Numbered from the stretch's first letter, positions 52,351-62,062 are shown. The stretch is DNA of 64,000 nucleotides from an uncultured Acetatifactor sp. (GCA_910588225.1 CAJUQT010000007.1:48992-112991); one strand, 5' to 3'. A program made the numbers and translations. Notes: a model not told the origin generated them from the sequence alone.

Positions 52351-53598
52351 TTACTGCTTAATTTGAATATGATGTTTATCTAAGACAAAAGTAATAGCAA
52401 TCAAAATAAGAACAAAATAGCAATTCAATGTCTCATAAAAAAAGCAGGATATCAATGCTGTAGCCAAAGCTAAAAGCAATGAACAATAATTCTCTGATTC
52501 TTTTCCTTTTCGTAAGTTTGAAAAGAATAGTTGAAGTATACTTATTATTAAATATACCCCCGCCAATCCTCTCTCAACTATCCATGTAACATAACTGTTC
52601 AAAAAGTATGGCGGTAACTCAGGTACATACTTTCCCGTTATGTTACTACTTGTCCCAAAGCCAATTCCCAAAGCAAAATTGTATAATGAATCTAACCATA
52701 TTTTTATGCCTTCAAGTGGATAAAGTATATGTTCACTCCTGGAAATCACTTTTGGGTTTAAAATATATATAATACGATTCATCAACATTGCTATATAATT
52801 TTCTTTGCCGCTGACAATTACTAAAGCTATTATTGCTATCAGAGCCCCTGCTGTCATACGCAATTCTTTTGTATTAAATCCCTTCTTTAAAAACTTATAT
52901 CCACCTATAATTAGCAATTCAATGGCAAGGCTGAAAATTCCCGTCCTGCTTCCGGTAAATACAAGCACAATAGTAAATGCGGTCAATAGGAAAATTCTTT
53001 TTTTCCTTCCAAATAAAGATTTATTAAAAATAAGAATTGTAATACACATTGCCATTACTACAGATAATACAGGTGGTGTGGCATAGGGTAATGTAAGTCT
53101 AATCTGATTAGATACCTGCGCTCGACGCAATATCGCTTCATCCAGTTCAATATACATTATTTTAAATATTTCTATGCGATCCGGTATTCCGTTTTTAAAA
53201 TAGAACATATAATAACTATACACAGAAAAAATTAAAGTAATATACTGAGATCTTATTAATGCCTTTTCCAAATAGCCTATATCTTCTACATTAAAATAAA
53301 TTGGTATAATAAAGATCAAATAAGACATCATGAAGCCCAAAAGCAGGTAACTTTTCGCCCATGCTGTATTGGTTGAAATAAAATATGCACTTATACTGCT
53401 AACCGCAGATACTACAGCAAAAGGTATATGTTTTCCGTATCCAATCGTTTTTATTTTAAAAAGTCCAACTATTGATACGACTACCGTAATAATTAAAATA
53501 AGCTGAAATACGGAAAACTCTGATATTCTTAAATTGATAATCTGGGTGGTCGAAAGGATAATTGTAAATACAATTAATTTACGCACCAATAATTTCAT
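52351..53598 (-). CDS. O-antigen-type polymerase (Wzy-like)
   Basis: A 415-residue protein with 10-12 predicted membrane segments and a large periplasmic-type loop before ALGIGFGTSSNITGKYVPEL, the pattern of O-antigen ligase/polymerase proteins. It would join repeat units outside the cell after Wzx flipping. The start overlaps the stop of the previous gene by four bases. Sequence conservation in this family is low, so the call rests on topology and context. Confidence 0.85.
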   Translation of the reverse strand: MKLLVRKLIVFTIILSTTQIINLRISEFSVFQLILIITVVVSIVGLFKIKTIGYGKHIPFAVVSAVSSISAYFISTNTAWAKSYLLLGFMMSYLIFIIPIYFNVEDIGYLEKALIRSQYITLIFSVYSYYMFYFKNGIPDRIEIFKIMYIELDEAILRRAQVSNQIRLTLPYATPPVLSVVMAMCITILIFNKSLFGRKKRIFLLTAFTIVLVFTGSRTGIFSLAIELLIIGGYKFLKKGFNTKELRMTAGALIAIIALVIVSGKENYIAMLMNRIIYILNPKVISRSEHILYPLEGIKIWLDSLYNFALGIGFGTSSNITGKYVPELPPYFLNSYVTWIVERGLAGVYLIISILQLFFSNLRKGKESENYCSLLLALATALISCFFYETLNCYFVLILIAITFVLDKHHIQIKQ

Positions 53599-54758
53599 GA
53601 TGTAATCTCCAAATATCTATAGTACTCATATATTCTATAATTTATAGTATTTTTATCATGGCACATCAATCCAAATTGATTCAATTTCTTATCCATAGTC
53701 AGCTGAATTTGCTTCTCCATACATTCCTTAACCACAATCTTTTCAATTTTACATGGCAATATTTTATTAATATACAAAATTTCAAAGCCCGGAACATTAT
53801 ATGGATAACCATATATGTTTACTTTTTTTTCACTTTCTTCTGAAATCCCATTTACAAAAGATTTATCCAGTCCGATTTCATTATCTAATAATCCTTTTTG
53901 AAAATGTGAACTGTTAATATATCCCATAGCAGCATCAAATTTGTCTGAATCAAAAAAAGACCATTGTGGATAATGATAATAAATTCTGGCCAATGCCATA
54001 ATATTAAAAAGATGATATCCTTCTTCCTTATAAGCCATGGAAGGTCTTTCGGCTTTTTCATTTATCCTGTCAATTAGTAATTTAATTTTGCACTTTAAAG
54101 AATCTAAGCAAGAAATTCTTCTATAAATACTATGAGATATTCTCCCGTTTTTCGAAGTCAGTATATTGGCATATAAATTTTTCTGAAATCCGTCGAGTTC
54201 CTTCTCTATCTCAGAATCAGCAAGTATTTTGTTTAACTCACAAAGTGAAGCCGCATACCATAATTGGTGATTCAATGTATAATCCAGCGCATTTACATCG
54301 TCACCATATCCTGGTCTACCCCATAAACCCATTTTACTGTTAAAATGATGAAGCTTTGCCAGACGGCCTGCTTCTTCCACAAATTGCCTGTCCTTTAAAG
54401 TCTTTGTGAGATATATCAGTGCCTCTATCAGCCACGCATATCCTATTACTCCATTACACTCATCCTTTCCGCTTTTCTCGCGCATTTTGTAAAATCCCCT
54501 TGCATCTTTTTGAGAAAGCAGCTCTTCACCCATACGCCCCAATATTTCAATATTCTGTGTCTGTCCATACCTGATTATTTCAATCGATGTAATAATAACT
54601 AAGTGACTTAAATTCCTAATACGTGTCTCGTTGTCATCATATGGACCATTACTTCCACAGAGAACAGTATTTTCAATGTCATACTTATTAATCAGTTCAT
54701 TTCCGAGTCCACGAATCACTTTGTCTATATTATCTGTTTTTACCTGTTCCTGTTTCAA
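53595..54758 (-). CDS. Uncharacterised helical protein of the polysaccharide operon
   Basis: A 387-residue soluble protein, mostly alpha-helical, with segments such as GVIGYAWLIEALIYLTKTL, LNHQLWYAASLCELNKIL and EGYHLFNIMALARIYYHYPQ. The spacing of paired helices resembles (alpha/alpha)6-toroid enzymes such as unsaturated glucuronyl hydrolases or epimerases, but no catalytic motif is certain. The start is TTG with AGGTGA six to seven bases upstream. Its place between a GT4 enzyme and Wzy points to a role in repeat-unit processing. Not recognised as a named family. Confidence 0.65.
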   Translation of the reverse strand: MKQEQVKTDNIDKVIRGLGNELINKYDIENTVLCGSNGPYDDNETRIRNLSHLVIITSIEIIRYGQTQNIEILGRMGEELLSQKDARGFYKMREKSGKDECNGVIGYAWLIEALIYLTKTLKDRQFVEEAGRLAKLHHFNSKMGLWGRPGYGDDVNALDYTLNHQLWYAASLCELNKILADSEIEKELDGFQKNLYANILTSKNGRISHSIYRRISCLDSLKCKIKLLIDRINEKAERPSMAYKEEGYHLFNIMALARIYYHYPQWSFFDSDKFDAAMGYINSSHFQKGLLDNEIGLDKSFVNGISEESEKKVNIYGYPYNVPGFEILYINKILPCKIEKIVVKECMEKQIQLTMDKKLNQFGLMCHDKNTINYRIYEYYRYLEITS

Positions 54759-54786
54759 TACTTATCACCTGCTCTTAACCTATGTA

Positions 54787-55905
54787 TTAAATATTTCTAT
54801 ATAGGGTATTATACTGTTCACATATCATTTGCCAGGAAAAGCGTTTTGCACATTTAACCGCATTTTTACTCATTTCCTCATATTGCTCCACACATCTTAA
54901 AATTGCTGTTTCTAATTCTGCCACATTCCTGTCTGAAACTGCATATCCGACCATTCCTTCCTGAAATTGACCATCAAACCCCTGATGTCTTGTATATATT
55001 ACCGGCACCCCCTGACTCATGGCCTCTGCATAAACCAAACCGAAGGTCTCTGTATGTGATGGCATTATAAATATATCACTTTGTCGATAATCGTGAATTA
55101 ATTCTTCCTTCTTCTTTGCTGCTTCATATCGCACAAAAGAGTTTTTACATATTTTTGACAACAAATGTCTATCCTGTACGTTTCCTATAATAGAAAAACT
55201 GATATTCCATCCAATCTCCTTCAAATGACAAATTGCTCGTATTGTCAGCTCAATATTCTTATTTTTATTGATACCTCCAACATAAAGAACTTTTAAAACT
55301 TTTTTATTTAGTCGTTTTCGAGTTTCCTCCCTATTTTTGTTGTAAAATAGATGTTGAAGCCAATAATCATCTATTCCATTTGGAATGATTTCACATTTTT
55401 TACAGACTCTTTCTTTATTGCCCGGGAAAATATATCTGTCTAAAACCTGACGATGGTATGCTTCAGACAGAAATAGTATTTGGCTTGCATTATTTAATAT
55501 TTTACGTCCGGTATTTCTCAAATACAGCAGGTACTTAAAAAAGGTATTTACGTCAGTATTCCTGACTGCAACAATATAAGGTATGCCATACTGTTCCGAT
55601 AATACTCTTGCTACATTTCCATCTGTAAAAAGCGTATATGCATGGATACAGTCAAATTCTGATACATTATAATTCTGTGTGATGTACCGTATAATCTTTT
55701 TTTGTTTATAATGAAAGAACAGACGATCTATCTTCTTAAAACATGCTGTACAATTAACATATTCTTTCGGTGATACAATATGTCCTTGCTGTGAATATAC
55801 TGGAACAATTACATGATTGACGATTCCCAGTTTTGACAATTCATCAATCATATTTTGGTGTAGCCATGAATCCATATAATTACAATTTATATGCAATATT
55901 CTCAT
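54787..55905 (-). CDS. Family 4 glycosyltransferase
   Basis: A 372-residue GT-B enzyme starting MRILHINCNYMDSWLHQNMI, with VLYVGGINKNKNIELTIRAI and the nucleotide-sugar-binding E-x7-E block in PSHTETFGLVYAEAMSQGVP. It would transfer a sugar to the undecaprenyl-linked intermediate. It lies ten bases after the UDP-sugar dehydrogenase gene. Confidence 0.92.
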   Translation of the reverse strand: MRILHINCNYMDSWLHQNMIDELSKLGIVNHVIVPVYSQQGHIVSPKEYVNCTACFKKIDRLFFHYKQKKIIRYITQNYNVSEFDCIHAYTLFTDGNVARVLSEQYGIPYIVAVRNTDVNTFFKYLLYLRNTGRKILNNASQILFLSEAYHRQVLDRYIFPGNKERVCKKCEIIPNGIDDYWLQHLFYNKNREETRKRLNKKVLKVLYVGGINKNKNIELTIRAICHLKEIGWNISFSIIGNVQDRHLLSKICKNSFVRYEAAKKKEELIHDYRQSDIFIMPSHTETFGLVYAEAMSQGVPVIYTRHQGFDGQFQEGMVGYAVSDRNVAELETAILRCVEQYEEMSKNAVKCAKRFSWQMICEQYNTLYRNI

Positions 55906-55914
55906 ATATCTCTG

Positions 55915-57240
55915 TTATAGTCTCCAATACCTTATTCCGCTCTGATCTAATTCTTCTATTGAATAGATACCTTTGACATCTATCAAAACACGACTTGATG
56001 TCTCTAATTCATTTCTATACAACTTTTGTATATTAGAAATTCCAAGAGCTCTGAACTCATTATGTGCAACAGCGATAATAACACAATCTGCTTCTTCCAC
56101 ATTTCCCAGTTCTGTCAGCTCAACATCATACTCTCTCACCGCATCATATGTTGACGCCCAGGGATCTACAATTGTAGGTTTGATGCCATAAACATTCAAT
56201 CTTTTTATAATATCATTTACTTTTGAATTTCTTGTATCAGGACAGTTTTCCTTGAAAGTAAGCCCCAGAATTACCACATGGCTCTTTTTAGGAGCTTGTC
56301 CGGCTTCTATCATTTTTCTGATAGCAGCATCTGCTATATAAACTCCCATACTGTCATTTACAATACGGCCATTCAAAATAATTTGAGAATGATATCCCAA
56401 TTTTTCCGCTTCATACGTAAAATAATATGGGTCCACACCAATACAATGTCCTCCTACTAATCCCGGACGAAATCCAAGAGCATTCCACTTTGTGTCCATT
56501 CCATCCACAACTTCGTTAGTGTCGATTCCCATTCTGTCAAATACCATTGCAAGTTCATTCATAAACGCAATATTTATATCCCGTTGACTGTTCTCCACAA
56601 CTTTTACCGCTTCGGCCGTTTTAATATTGCTTACGGGGAAAGTTCCTACTTCAATTACTAAATCATACACATTCTTAATAACATCCAATGCTTCCGAATC
56701 CATACCTGAAACTATTTTATGAATATTTTCCAGACGATGAACTTTATCTCCCGGATTTATACGTTCCGGACTATAACCGATTTTAAAATCTATCCCACAC
56801 TTAAGTCCTGATTCCTTCTCAAGAATCGGAATGCAAACATCTTCCGTAACTCCTGGATAAACTGTACTTTCATAAACAACTATCGTTTCCTGTGTCAGAT
56901 TTCTTCCTACTGTCACACATGCTCCTCTAACCGGAGATAAGTCTGGTGTATGGTCCGTATTAACCGGTGTCGGAACTGCTACAATAATAAAAGAAGCCTT
57001 TCTGAGCTCTCTTTCATCAGTTGTAAATCTGACAGAAGAAGACGCTATTGCTTCATCTCCAACTTCCTTCGTTACATCAATTCCCATTTTATAAGAATTT
57101 ACCTTATATTCATCCGTATCAAAACCTATTACCTGCAAACCCTTTTTTGCAAAAGCTACTGCTATAGGCATCCCCACATACCCAAGTCCTACCACTGCCA
57201 ACGCTTTCTTTCCATTCACAAGTTCCTGATATAAGCTCAT
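55915..57240 (-). CDS. UDP-HexNAc/UDP-Glc 6-dehydrogenase (TviB/WbpA-like)
   Basis: A 441-residue nucleotide-sugar dehydrogenase: NAD loop VVGLGYVGMPIAVAFA near residue 16, SPERINPGDKVHRLENIHKI, the central helix with the catalytic region GFRPGLVGGHCIGVDPYY (active Cys) and GLTFKENCPDTRNSKV. Oxidises C6 of a UDP-sugar to a uronic acid, twice NAD-dependent. The sequence resembles VipA/TviB enzymes acting on UDP-GlcNAc. It implies an acidic polysaccharide. Confidence 0.93.
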   Translation of the reverse strand: MSLYQELVNGKKALAVVGLGYVGMPIAVAFAKKGLQVIGFDTDEYKVNSYKMGIDVTKEVGDEAIASSSVRFTTDERELRKASFIIVAVPTPVNTDHTPDLSPVRGACVTVGRNLTQETIVVYESTVYPGVTEDVCIPILEKESGLKCGIDFKIGYSPERINPGDKVHRLENIHKIVSGMDSEALDVIKNVYDLVIEVGTFPVSNIKTAEAVKVVENSQRDINIAFMNELAMVFDRMGIDTNEVVDGMDTKWNALGFRPGLVGGHCIGVDPYYFTYEAEKLGYHSQIILNGRIVNDSMGVYIADAAIRKMIEAGQAPKKSHVVILGLTFKENCPDTRNSKVNDIIKRLNVYGIKPTIVDPWASTYDAVREYDVELTELGNVEEADCVIIAVAHNEFRALGISNIQKLYRNELETSSRVLIDVKGIYSIEELDQSGIRYWRL

Positions 57241-57261
57241 TATTCCCTCTCCCCTTATCCT

Positions 57262-58020
57262 CTACAAATATTTACACAACATATAAAAACAATATCTGAC
57301 CACATTAAAAAAAGAAGAAAACCGATTTATTTTCTCCTCCCTGGTTTGAACTTCCCACACATCACGAATGTTCTGAAATTTATTCTTAGACAATGATCCT
57401 GTTCTCTTACAAACATGAACTAATACCTCATCTATTCCATACGCATCAAACTCTCTTAACAGCAACAGCCAGTATGCATAATCCTGCCCTGTCCTTCTCA
57501 ATGGCATAAATTTTTCATCGGTTATATTCCTGTCAAGAAGTACAGTAGGCGTCGCTATCATCGTCTTCGTTAACAAATCATGATATTTCACATGTTTTTT
57601 TATTTGAACTTTCCTGTTAATCCCTTTTCCTTCTTCATTTATGACATCATATGCACAATATACAAATGCACATTTTCTTTTTTTCATGAAAGTCAGTTGT
57701 TTTTCTATTTTATCTGGCTCCCAGATATCATCACTGTCTAAAAAAGCAATATATCTCCCCTTTGCCAATTTCATTCCTGAATTTCTTGCCACTGCGGCAC
57801 CACTGTTTTTTTCCTGCAGATGATATATCACATTTTTGTTTTCCTTTGCCACAGCCTGAATCATCTCACCTGAACTATCTGTTGAACAATCGTCAATTAC
57901 TATTATCTCTATATTATGATATGTCTGCGCGAATACAGAATCCAATGTCCTTTTAATATATTGAGCAGAATTATAGACAGGAATTATTACAGAAACCATA
58001 TCGTTATTCCATTTTTCCAT
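57262..58020 (-). CDS. Family 2 glycosyltransferase
   Basis: Classic GT-A/GT2 start (VSVIIPVYNSAQYIKRTLDS), IVIDDCSTDSSGEMI, NSGAAVARNSGMKLAKGRYI, DSDDIWEPDKIEKQL (DxD) and RRTGQDYAYWLLLL as the acceptor-side QDY motif. 252 residues. It lies between the class IV aminotransferase gene and the dehydrogenase gene. Codon use and base composition turn AT-rich from about this gene towards the end of the operon. Confidence 0.92.
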   Translation of the reverse strand: MEKWNNDMVSVIIPVYNSAQYIKRTLDSVFAQTYHNIEIIVIDDCSTDSSGEMIQAVAKENKNVIYHLQEKNSGAAVARNSGMKLAKGRYIAFLDSDDIWEPDKIEKQLTFMKKRKCAFVYCAYDVINEEGKGINRKVQIKKHVKYHDLLTKTMIATPTVLLDRNITDEKFMPLRRTGQDYAYWLLLLREFDAYGIDEVLVHVCKRTGSLSKNKFQNIRDVWEVQTREEKINRFSSFFNVVRYCFYMLCKYL

Positions 58021-58079
58021 TATTGTAACCTCATAAGGCCATATGCCTTCATTTCCTGTTTGTTATTCTATAAATAAGC

Positions 58080-59015
58080 TCATTCCGATTCATATATTTC
58101 CGTCAGCCAGCTCTCATATTTCTTATCTCTGCCCAGGACTATACCCATATATTGTTTATAAATCAAATCTGTTATTTTGTTTCCACAACTTTCCATAATA
58201 GTATATTTATCCACACTGCAAACAGGCGTAATCTCCATTGCAGACCCACATAGAAACGCTTCATCCGCCGTATAGAGCTCTGTCCGGTCAATACTGCGTT
58301 CAATCGTTTCAATTCCCATATCCCGTGCAATCTTGATAATAGTATCTCTTGTTATACTTTCCAGTACAGAATCTGTAAGCAATGGGGTAATCAATGTGCC
58401 ATTTTTCACAATAAACAGACAGCTTCCCGGGCCTTCCGCCACTTTTCCTGCATCATTCAAAAAAATTGTCGTATCATATCCATTTCTCAGCGCTTCTCTT
58501 TGCGCCATTCTGGAATTTATATAATTTGCTCCACACTTTATTCTGGGACTGAGAACGGAATCACTGATTCGCCTCCAGGAACTGATACAGCAACGTAAGC
58601 TTTTTTTATTATATTCCGCGCTGTATTTTGCCTTGGGTATGGGAGATAGGAACATATTTACAGGTCCTTCTGACCCCCAGGAGCCAAAGCCATCGACAAA
58701 TACAGTCTGCCGGACTGCTATATCTTCTCTGTAATCATTGGCTTTTACCACATCTATAAACGCATTTTTCAGGTCACTTAAGCTATATGGACTGTCCAGC
58801 TGCAAAAGCTTTATGGACCTCTGCAGTCGTTTATGATGATCGTCCAGTCTGAATGCAAACAGTTGTTTTTTCTCCTCATTCCAATAGCAGCGAATTCCTT
58901 CAAACACATTTAATCCAAATTGAGCTGTGGGAGATAAAATGTTAACTGTTGCATCCTTTATGTTTACAATTTTTCCGTCCAGCCAGATTAATCTGTTTTC
59001 CACATCCGTTTTCAC
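58080..59015 (-). CDS. Class IV aminotransferase (BCAT/D-amino-acid transaminase-like)
   Basis: A 311-residue PLP enzyme of fold IV: IWLDGKIVNIKDATVNIL start, GLNVFEGIRCYW, the PLP lysine in RIKCGANYINSRMAQREAL, TTIFLNDAGKVAEGPGSC and FLCGSAMEITPV. A GTG at 59015 with GGAGAG eight bases upstream gives the family-like N-terminus; longer frames overlap the sugar transferase gene. In a polysaccharide operon it probably makes or uses an amino or keto acid substituent, together with the aldolase and decarboxylase-like enzymes upstream. Branched-chain amino acid synthesis genes are not nearby. Confidence 0.85.
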   Translation of the reverse strand: MKTDVENRLIWLDGKIVNIKDATVNILSPTAQFGLNVFEGIRCYWNEEKKQLFAFRLDDHHKRLQRSIKLLQLDSPYSLSDLKNAFIDVVKANDYREDIAVRQTVFVDGFGSWGSEGPVNMFLSPIPKAKYSAEYNKKSLRCCISSWRRISDSVLSPRIKCGANYINSRMAQREALRNGYDTTIFLNDAGKVAEGPGSCLFIVKNGTLITPLLTDSVLESITRDTIIKIARDMGIETIERSIDRTELYTADEAFLCGSAMEITPVCSVDKYTIMESCGNKITDLIYKQYMGIVLGRDKKYESWLTEIYESE

Positions 59016-59052
59016 TGATTCACTCTCTCCATTTTGTTCTATATCATTTCTA

Positions 59053-59802
59053 TTACCACGAATTGTCTCTACTCCCATCCGTCTCATGCGCAAGCCGAAT
59101 AATTTCCGCCTCCGCCAGTGCGGCGGACTCTGCGTCACTGCAGGCGCCCTCTGCCTTTTCCTCATAAATGTCCGATCTGCGGAAGACTTTTACCACGGTT
59201 TCCGCCATTATCACTACATCCAGAAGAATCCCTTTCTTCTCAAATGCATCTATATACTGGTTGTCCAATGTCACTTTCTCATCCCAGGAATTCTCATTTC
59301 TTCCCCTGACCTGAGCCAGCCCGGTAATTCCGCCTTTGACGCTGAAACGCTTTTTGTATTTTCTGTTCAAAGTCTCATAGTCTCCCAGCTCATAGACCAC
59401 TGCAGGCCGGGGCCCTACTATGCTGATATCTCCCTTAAATACGTTGAATAGCTGCGGCAGTTCATCCAGACTGGTATTCCTGAGAAAACGCCCCACCCTT
59501 GTCACCCGTGGGTCATTTTTATAATTAAAAAGTCCCGTTCCCATCTGCTCGGCATTTACCACCATGGAACGGAACTTATACATCCGAAATATTCGGCCGT
59601 TTTTCGTCAGTCTCTCCTGCGCAAATATCACCGGCCCCTTCGAGTCTGCCCTGACTGCAACAGCGATTCCGAGCAATAGTGGCAGTAATAACAGCAGCAA
59701 TAATCCCGACGCAAGCAAATCAAATATTCTCTTGATCCCCAGATTCATTTTCAGCCTGATAGCGAAATCCTCCCCCGTTATTATCCATACCTTTTGTCTC
59801 AC
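59053..59802 (-). CDS. Undecaprenyl-phosphate sugar phosphotransferase (short WbaP/WcaJ type)
   Basis: A monotopic phosphoglycosyl transferase that starts lipid-linked repeat-unit synthesis. One membrane segment (LLASGLLLLLLLPLLLGIAV) precedes the catalytic core: VIFAQERLTKNGRIFRMYKF, then RSM, NTSLDELPQLFNVFKGDISI, VGPRPAV and KGGITGLAQVRGRN. Lacks the long N-terminal membrane domain. The start is GTG 59802 with a weak ribosome site; ATG 59748 is an alternative. The C-terminal acidic Ala/Glu tail is unusual. Confidence 0.93.
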   Translation of the reverse strand: MRQKVWIITGEDFAIRLKMNLGIKRIFDLLASGLLLLLLLPLLLGIAVAVRADSKGPVIFAQERLTKNGRIFRMYKFRSMVVNAEQMGTGLFNYKNDPRVTRVGRFLRNTSLDELPQLFNVFKGDISIVGPRPAVVYELGDYETLNRKYKKRFSVKGGITGLAQVRGRNENSWDEKVTLDNQYIDAFEKKGILLDVVIMAETVVKVFRRSDIYEEKAEGACSDAESAALAEAEIIRLAHETDGSRDNSW

Positions 59803-59856
59803 TTACTTCATTCCTGTATATTTCAAAGCAAAGTCCCTGTTACAGAAAACAGAGCA

Positions 59857-61110
59857 TCAGGCAAAATAGAATGTCCTAAACAGATCTTCAAATACTTCCT
59901 TCCTCTTCACTACTTCCACTTTGTCCATTCCGTATCCAATATCCAGCACAGGAACATTGGGCTGAATAAAAGGCGGCTTCATAACCACAGAATAGGAGCC
60001 GCAATTGTTTATCACCAGAAAATCTCCTGTCCCCAGCCAGCCGGTATAATGCCTGTAGAGATAATCCGATTCAATACAGGTATACCCTGCAATATCCATA
60101 TCCGCATATTGCTTTCGTTTACCGCCTCCGTCAAAGACCTCCAGCGGAGGATTGATCCCTGTCATGGATATATTTTTCTGGCTCCCTGTAGCCGTTGCTA
60201 TCCACTTTCCTCGTATATTTCTGATATTATCTATTCTGGTCACAAACTGCATACAATCGCCCACTAAGGCCGATCCCGGTTCAATCAGCAGTTCCGGTAT
60301 CTGTTCTCTTTTTTCCCCTTGGCCGCCATAGAATCTGTCCGCTAATTCCGATGCCCCGACTTTTGCATAACCCTCATACCCCGGTGGTTCATATCTCAAT
60401 TCCCGCGAAAGACTCTCTGGCATTTTCCCGTAAATCCCGCCGCCCAAATCTATTCTGTCAGGTACGATGCCGTATTTTTCTTTGACTTTTTCATATACAG
60501 CCAGAATTCCTGCCGCTCTCCAGGGCCAATATTCCACCTTCCGCTTTGCGAAATGACATTGCAGAGATTTCAGATGAAGATTAGGAGTACCCGCCAATAT
60601 CTCACATACTTTTCCAAAGTCCTCCCCATCCGTATCAAAACCGAACCGGCTTAATATCTCATCTCCCACATCAAAATTACACCGGACTCCCACTTGAAAT
60701 ATTTTATCCGGATGTCTGTCAGCAATTGTCTGAATCCTCTCAGCCTCCGCCAGGTTATCAATGTTTACACAGCCTCCTGCCTGAATTAATTCTTCTATGC
60801 ATTCTGCACTTTTCACCGGACCGTTCCAGATGATTTTCTCTGCCATTACCCCACAGCGAAGAGCAATCTCCATTTCCATTTCGGAGACCACCTCGGCATA
60901 TCCGCCCATTTCATCTACCATTTTACAAAGTTTCGGGGTATAATTTGTCTTATAACTATAGGCTATATTAAAATTCGGATAAACTGCTTCAAATGCTGAT
61001 TTCAGTTCTTTGTAATTGCTCCGAAACTGTGCTGAATCCAGCAGGTAAAAAGAATTACCATACCTTTCCGCAAGGGTCTGCAGTTTTTGTGTTGTTATTT
61101 TTTCTTTCAC
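59857..61110 (-). CDS. DAP/ornithine decarboxylase-like PLP enzyme (fold III)
   Basis: A 417-residue protein of the LysA/alanine-racemase-like fold: PLP lysine in NIAYSYKTNYTPKLC, GYAEVVSEMEMEIAL, VRCNFDVGDEILSRFGFD, the glycine-rich DLGGGIYG and LIEPGSALVGDC; NNCGSYSV near the end supplies the second-subunit Cys/Tyr-type region. It is not next to lysine genes but between the aldolase gene and the sugar transferase gene. It may make an amine or a D-amino acid for attachment to the polysaccharide. Substrate not known. Confidence 0.85.
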   Translation of the reverse strand: MKEKITTQKLQTLAERYGNSFYLLDSAQFRSNYKELKSAFEAVYPNFNIAYSYKTNYTPKLCKMVDEMGGYAEVVSEMEMEIALRCGVMAEKIIWNGPVKSAECIEELIQAGGCVNIDNLAEAERIQTIADRHPDKIFQVGVRCNFDVGDEILSRFGFDTDGEDFGKVCEILAGTPNLHLKSLQCHFAKRKVEYWPWRAAGILAVYEKVKEKYGIVPDRIDLGGGIYGKMPESLSRELRYEPPGYEGYAKVGASELADRFYGGQGEKREQIPELLIEPGSALVGDCMQFVTRIDNIRNIRGKWIATATGSQKNISMTGINPPLEVFDGGGKRKQYADMDIAGYTCIESDYLYRHYTGWLGTGDFLVINNCGSYSVVMKPPFIQPNVPVLDIGYGMDKVEVVKRKEVFEDLFRTFYFA

Positions 61111-61120
61111 TCCCGTTTTC

Positions 61121-61972
61121 CTATCCGTTTGTCTTACTCTTTATCTTCGCTACTACCTTTTCTACATCTTCCCGCAATTTATCCCGATTTTTTTCCAGCA
61201 TATCGACCTCCATATGTTGCACGCTTTCCTCGAATGCTCTCAGCTTTTTCATATTCTCCTGGAACACCTGATCTATTGTTTCTGGATCATTTATTCTGGC
61301 ACTGTCACAAAATGCTCTGGATAAAATTGCCCTTGTACTGTGAAGCCTGTAGTGTTCCATTATAACTTCTTCTGCCGGGACAGCTCCTTCCCCTATTTTT
61401 GCTATACCCCCAAATCCATATGGTATACCTGCTACCTCTATCCTTCTGCATATATGCTCTACAGTTCCGTCGGCCAACAATTCGAACATAAACGTCAACC
61501 CGTATGAAATATGCAAATCATTCAGTCCCACATGTATCTCATCAAAAAAGAGCGTCCTTTTTTCATAACGCTCCAATACTTCATTCAGGCATTTCTCTGC
61601 CTCCTTTGTCTCCAACAGCAGGGAGGTTTTACATCTTCCTTTTACAGCATCCGCAAACAGAACAACCTCTTCCACATTCTTCCACATGGGAAGCATAATC
61701 ATGTCTGCTCCCGCTGCAATGACAGTATCAATCTCATCCTGAGATTTTTCATTCCATGGATTAATGCGGACCAATAGTTCCGATACCGATAACAATGGTG
61801 CTATCTTTCTGATGTCCTCTATGGTGTGGTCTGACTTTACAGAATCTCTGCCTTTCTGGCGCTCTGCCTTTCCCTCTCTCTCCAGGTCAATCCAGATGCG
61901 GTCCACACCATATTTTTCGGCTATCAGCGCAATTTCCGGTTTATTGGTTATATACATCAATTTTAAAGACAC
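61121..61972 (-). CDS. HpcH/HpaI-family aldolase
   Basis: A 283-residue TIM-barrel protein of the class II pyruvate aldolase/citrate lyase family: NPWNEKSQDEIDTVIAAGAD, MIMLPMWKN, the metal-ligand glutamate in LLLETKEAEKCL and the family block IHVGLNDLHISYGL. Such enzymes join or split pyruvate or acetyl-CoA and aldehydes. GTG 61972 with GGGGAG upstream is taken as start; the frame extends back to 62059 into the RNA hairpin region. It is the first enzyme gene after the LoaP genes. A basic, Glu/Lys-rich helix tail ends the protein. Confidence 0.82.
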   Translation of the reverse strand: MSLKLMYITNKPEIALIAEKYGVDRIWIDLEREGKAERQKGRDSVKSDHTIEDIRKIAPLLSVSELLVRINPWNEKSQDEIDTVIAAGADMIMLPMWKNVEEVVLFADAVKGRCKTSLLLETKEAEKCLNEVLERYEKRTLFFDEIHVGLNDLHISYGLTFMFELLADGTVEHICRRIEVAGIPYGFGGIAKIGEGAVPAEEVIMEHYRLHSTRAILSRAFCDSARINDPETIDQVFQENMKKLRAFEESVQHMEVDMLEKNRDKLREDVEKVVAKIKSKTNG

Positions 61973-62062
61973 TGTTACTTTCTCTCCCCTGACAAAACAA
62001 TACAATCCACGCCCTGCAAGAATTCTATCGGTATGAATAAAAGGACATAGCTTCGCCATTTC

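Noticed and set aside
58080..59165. Longer start for the class IV aminotransferase
   Set aside because: It would overlap the sugar transferase gene and add a basic stretch foreign to the family; the GTG with a good ribosome site fits better.
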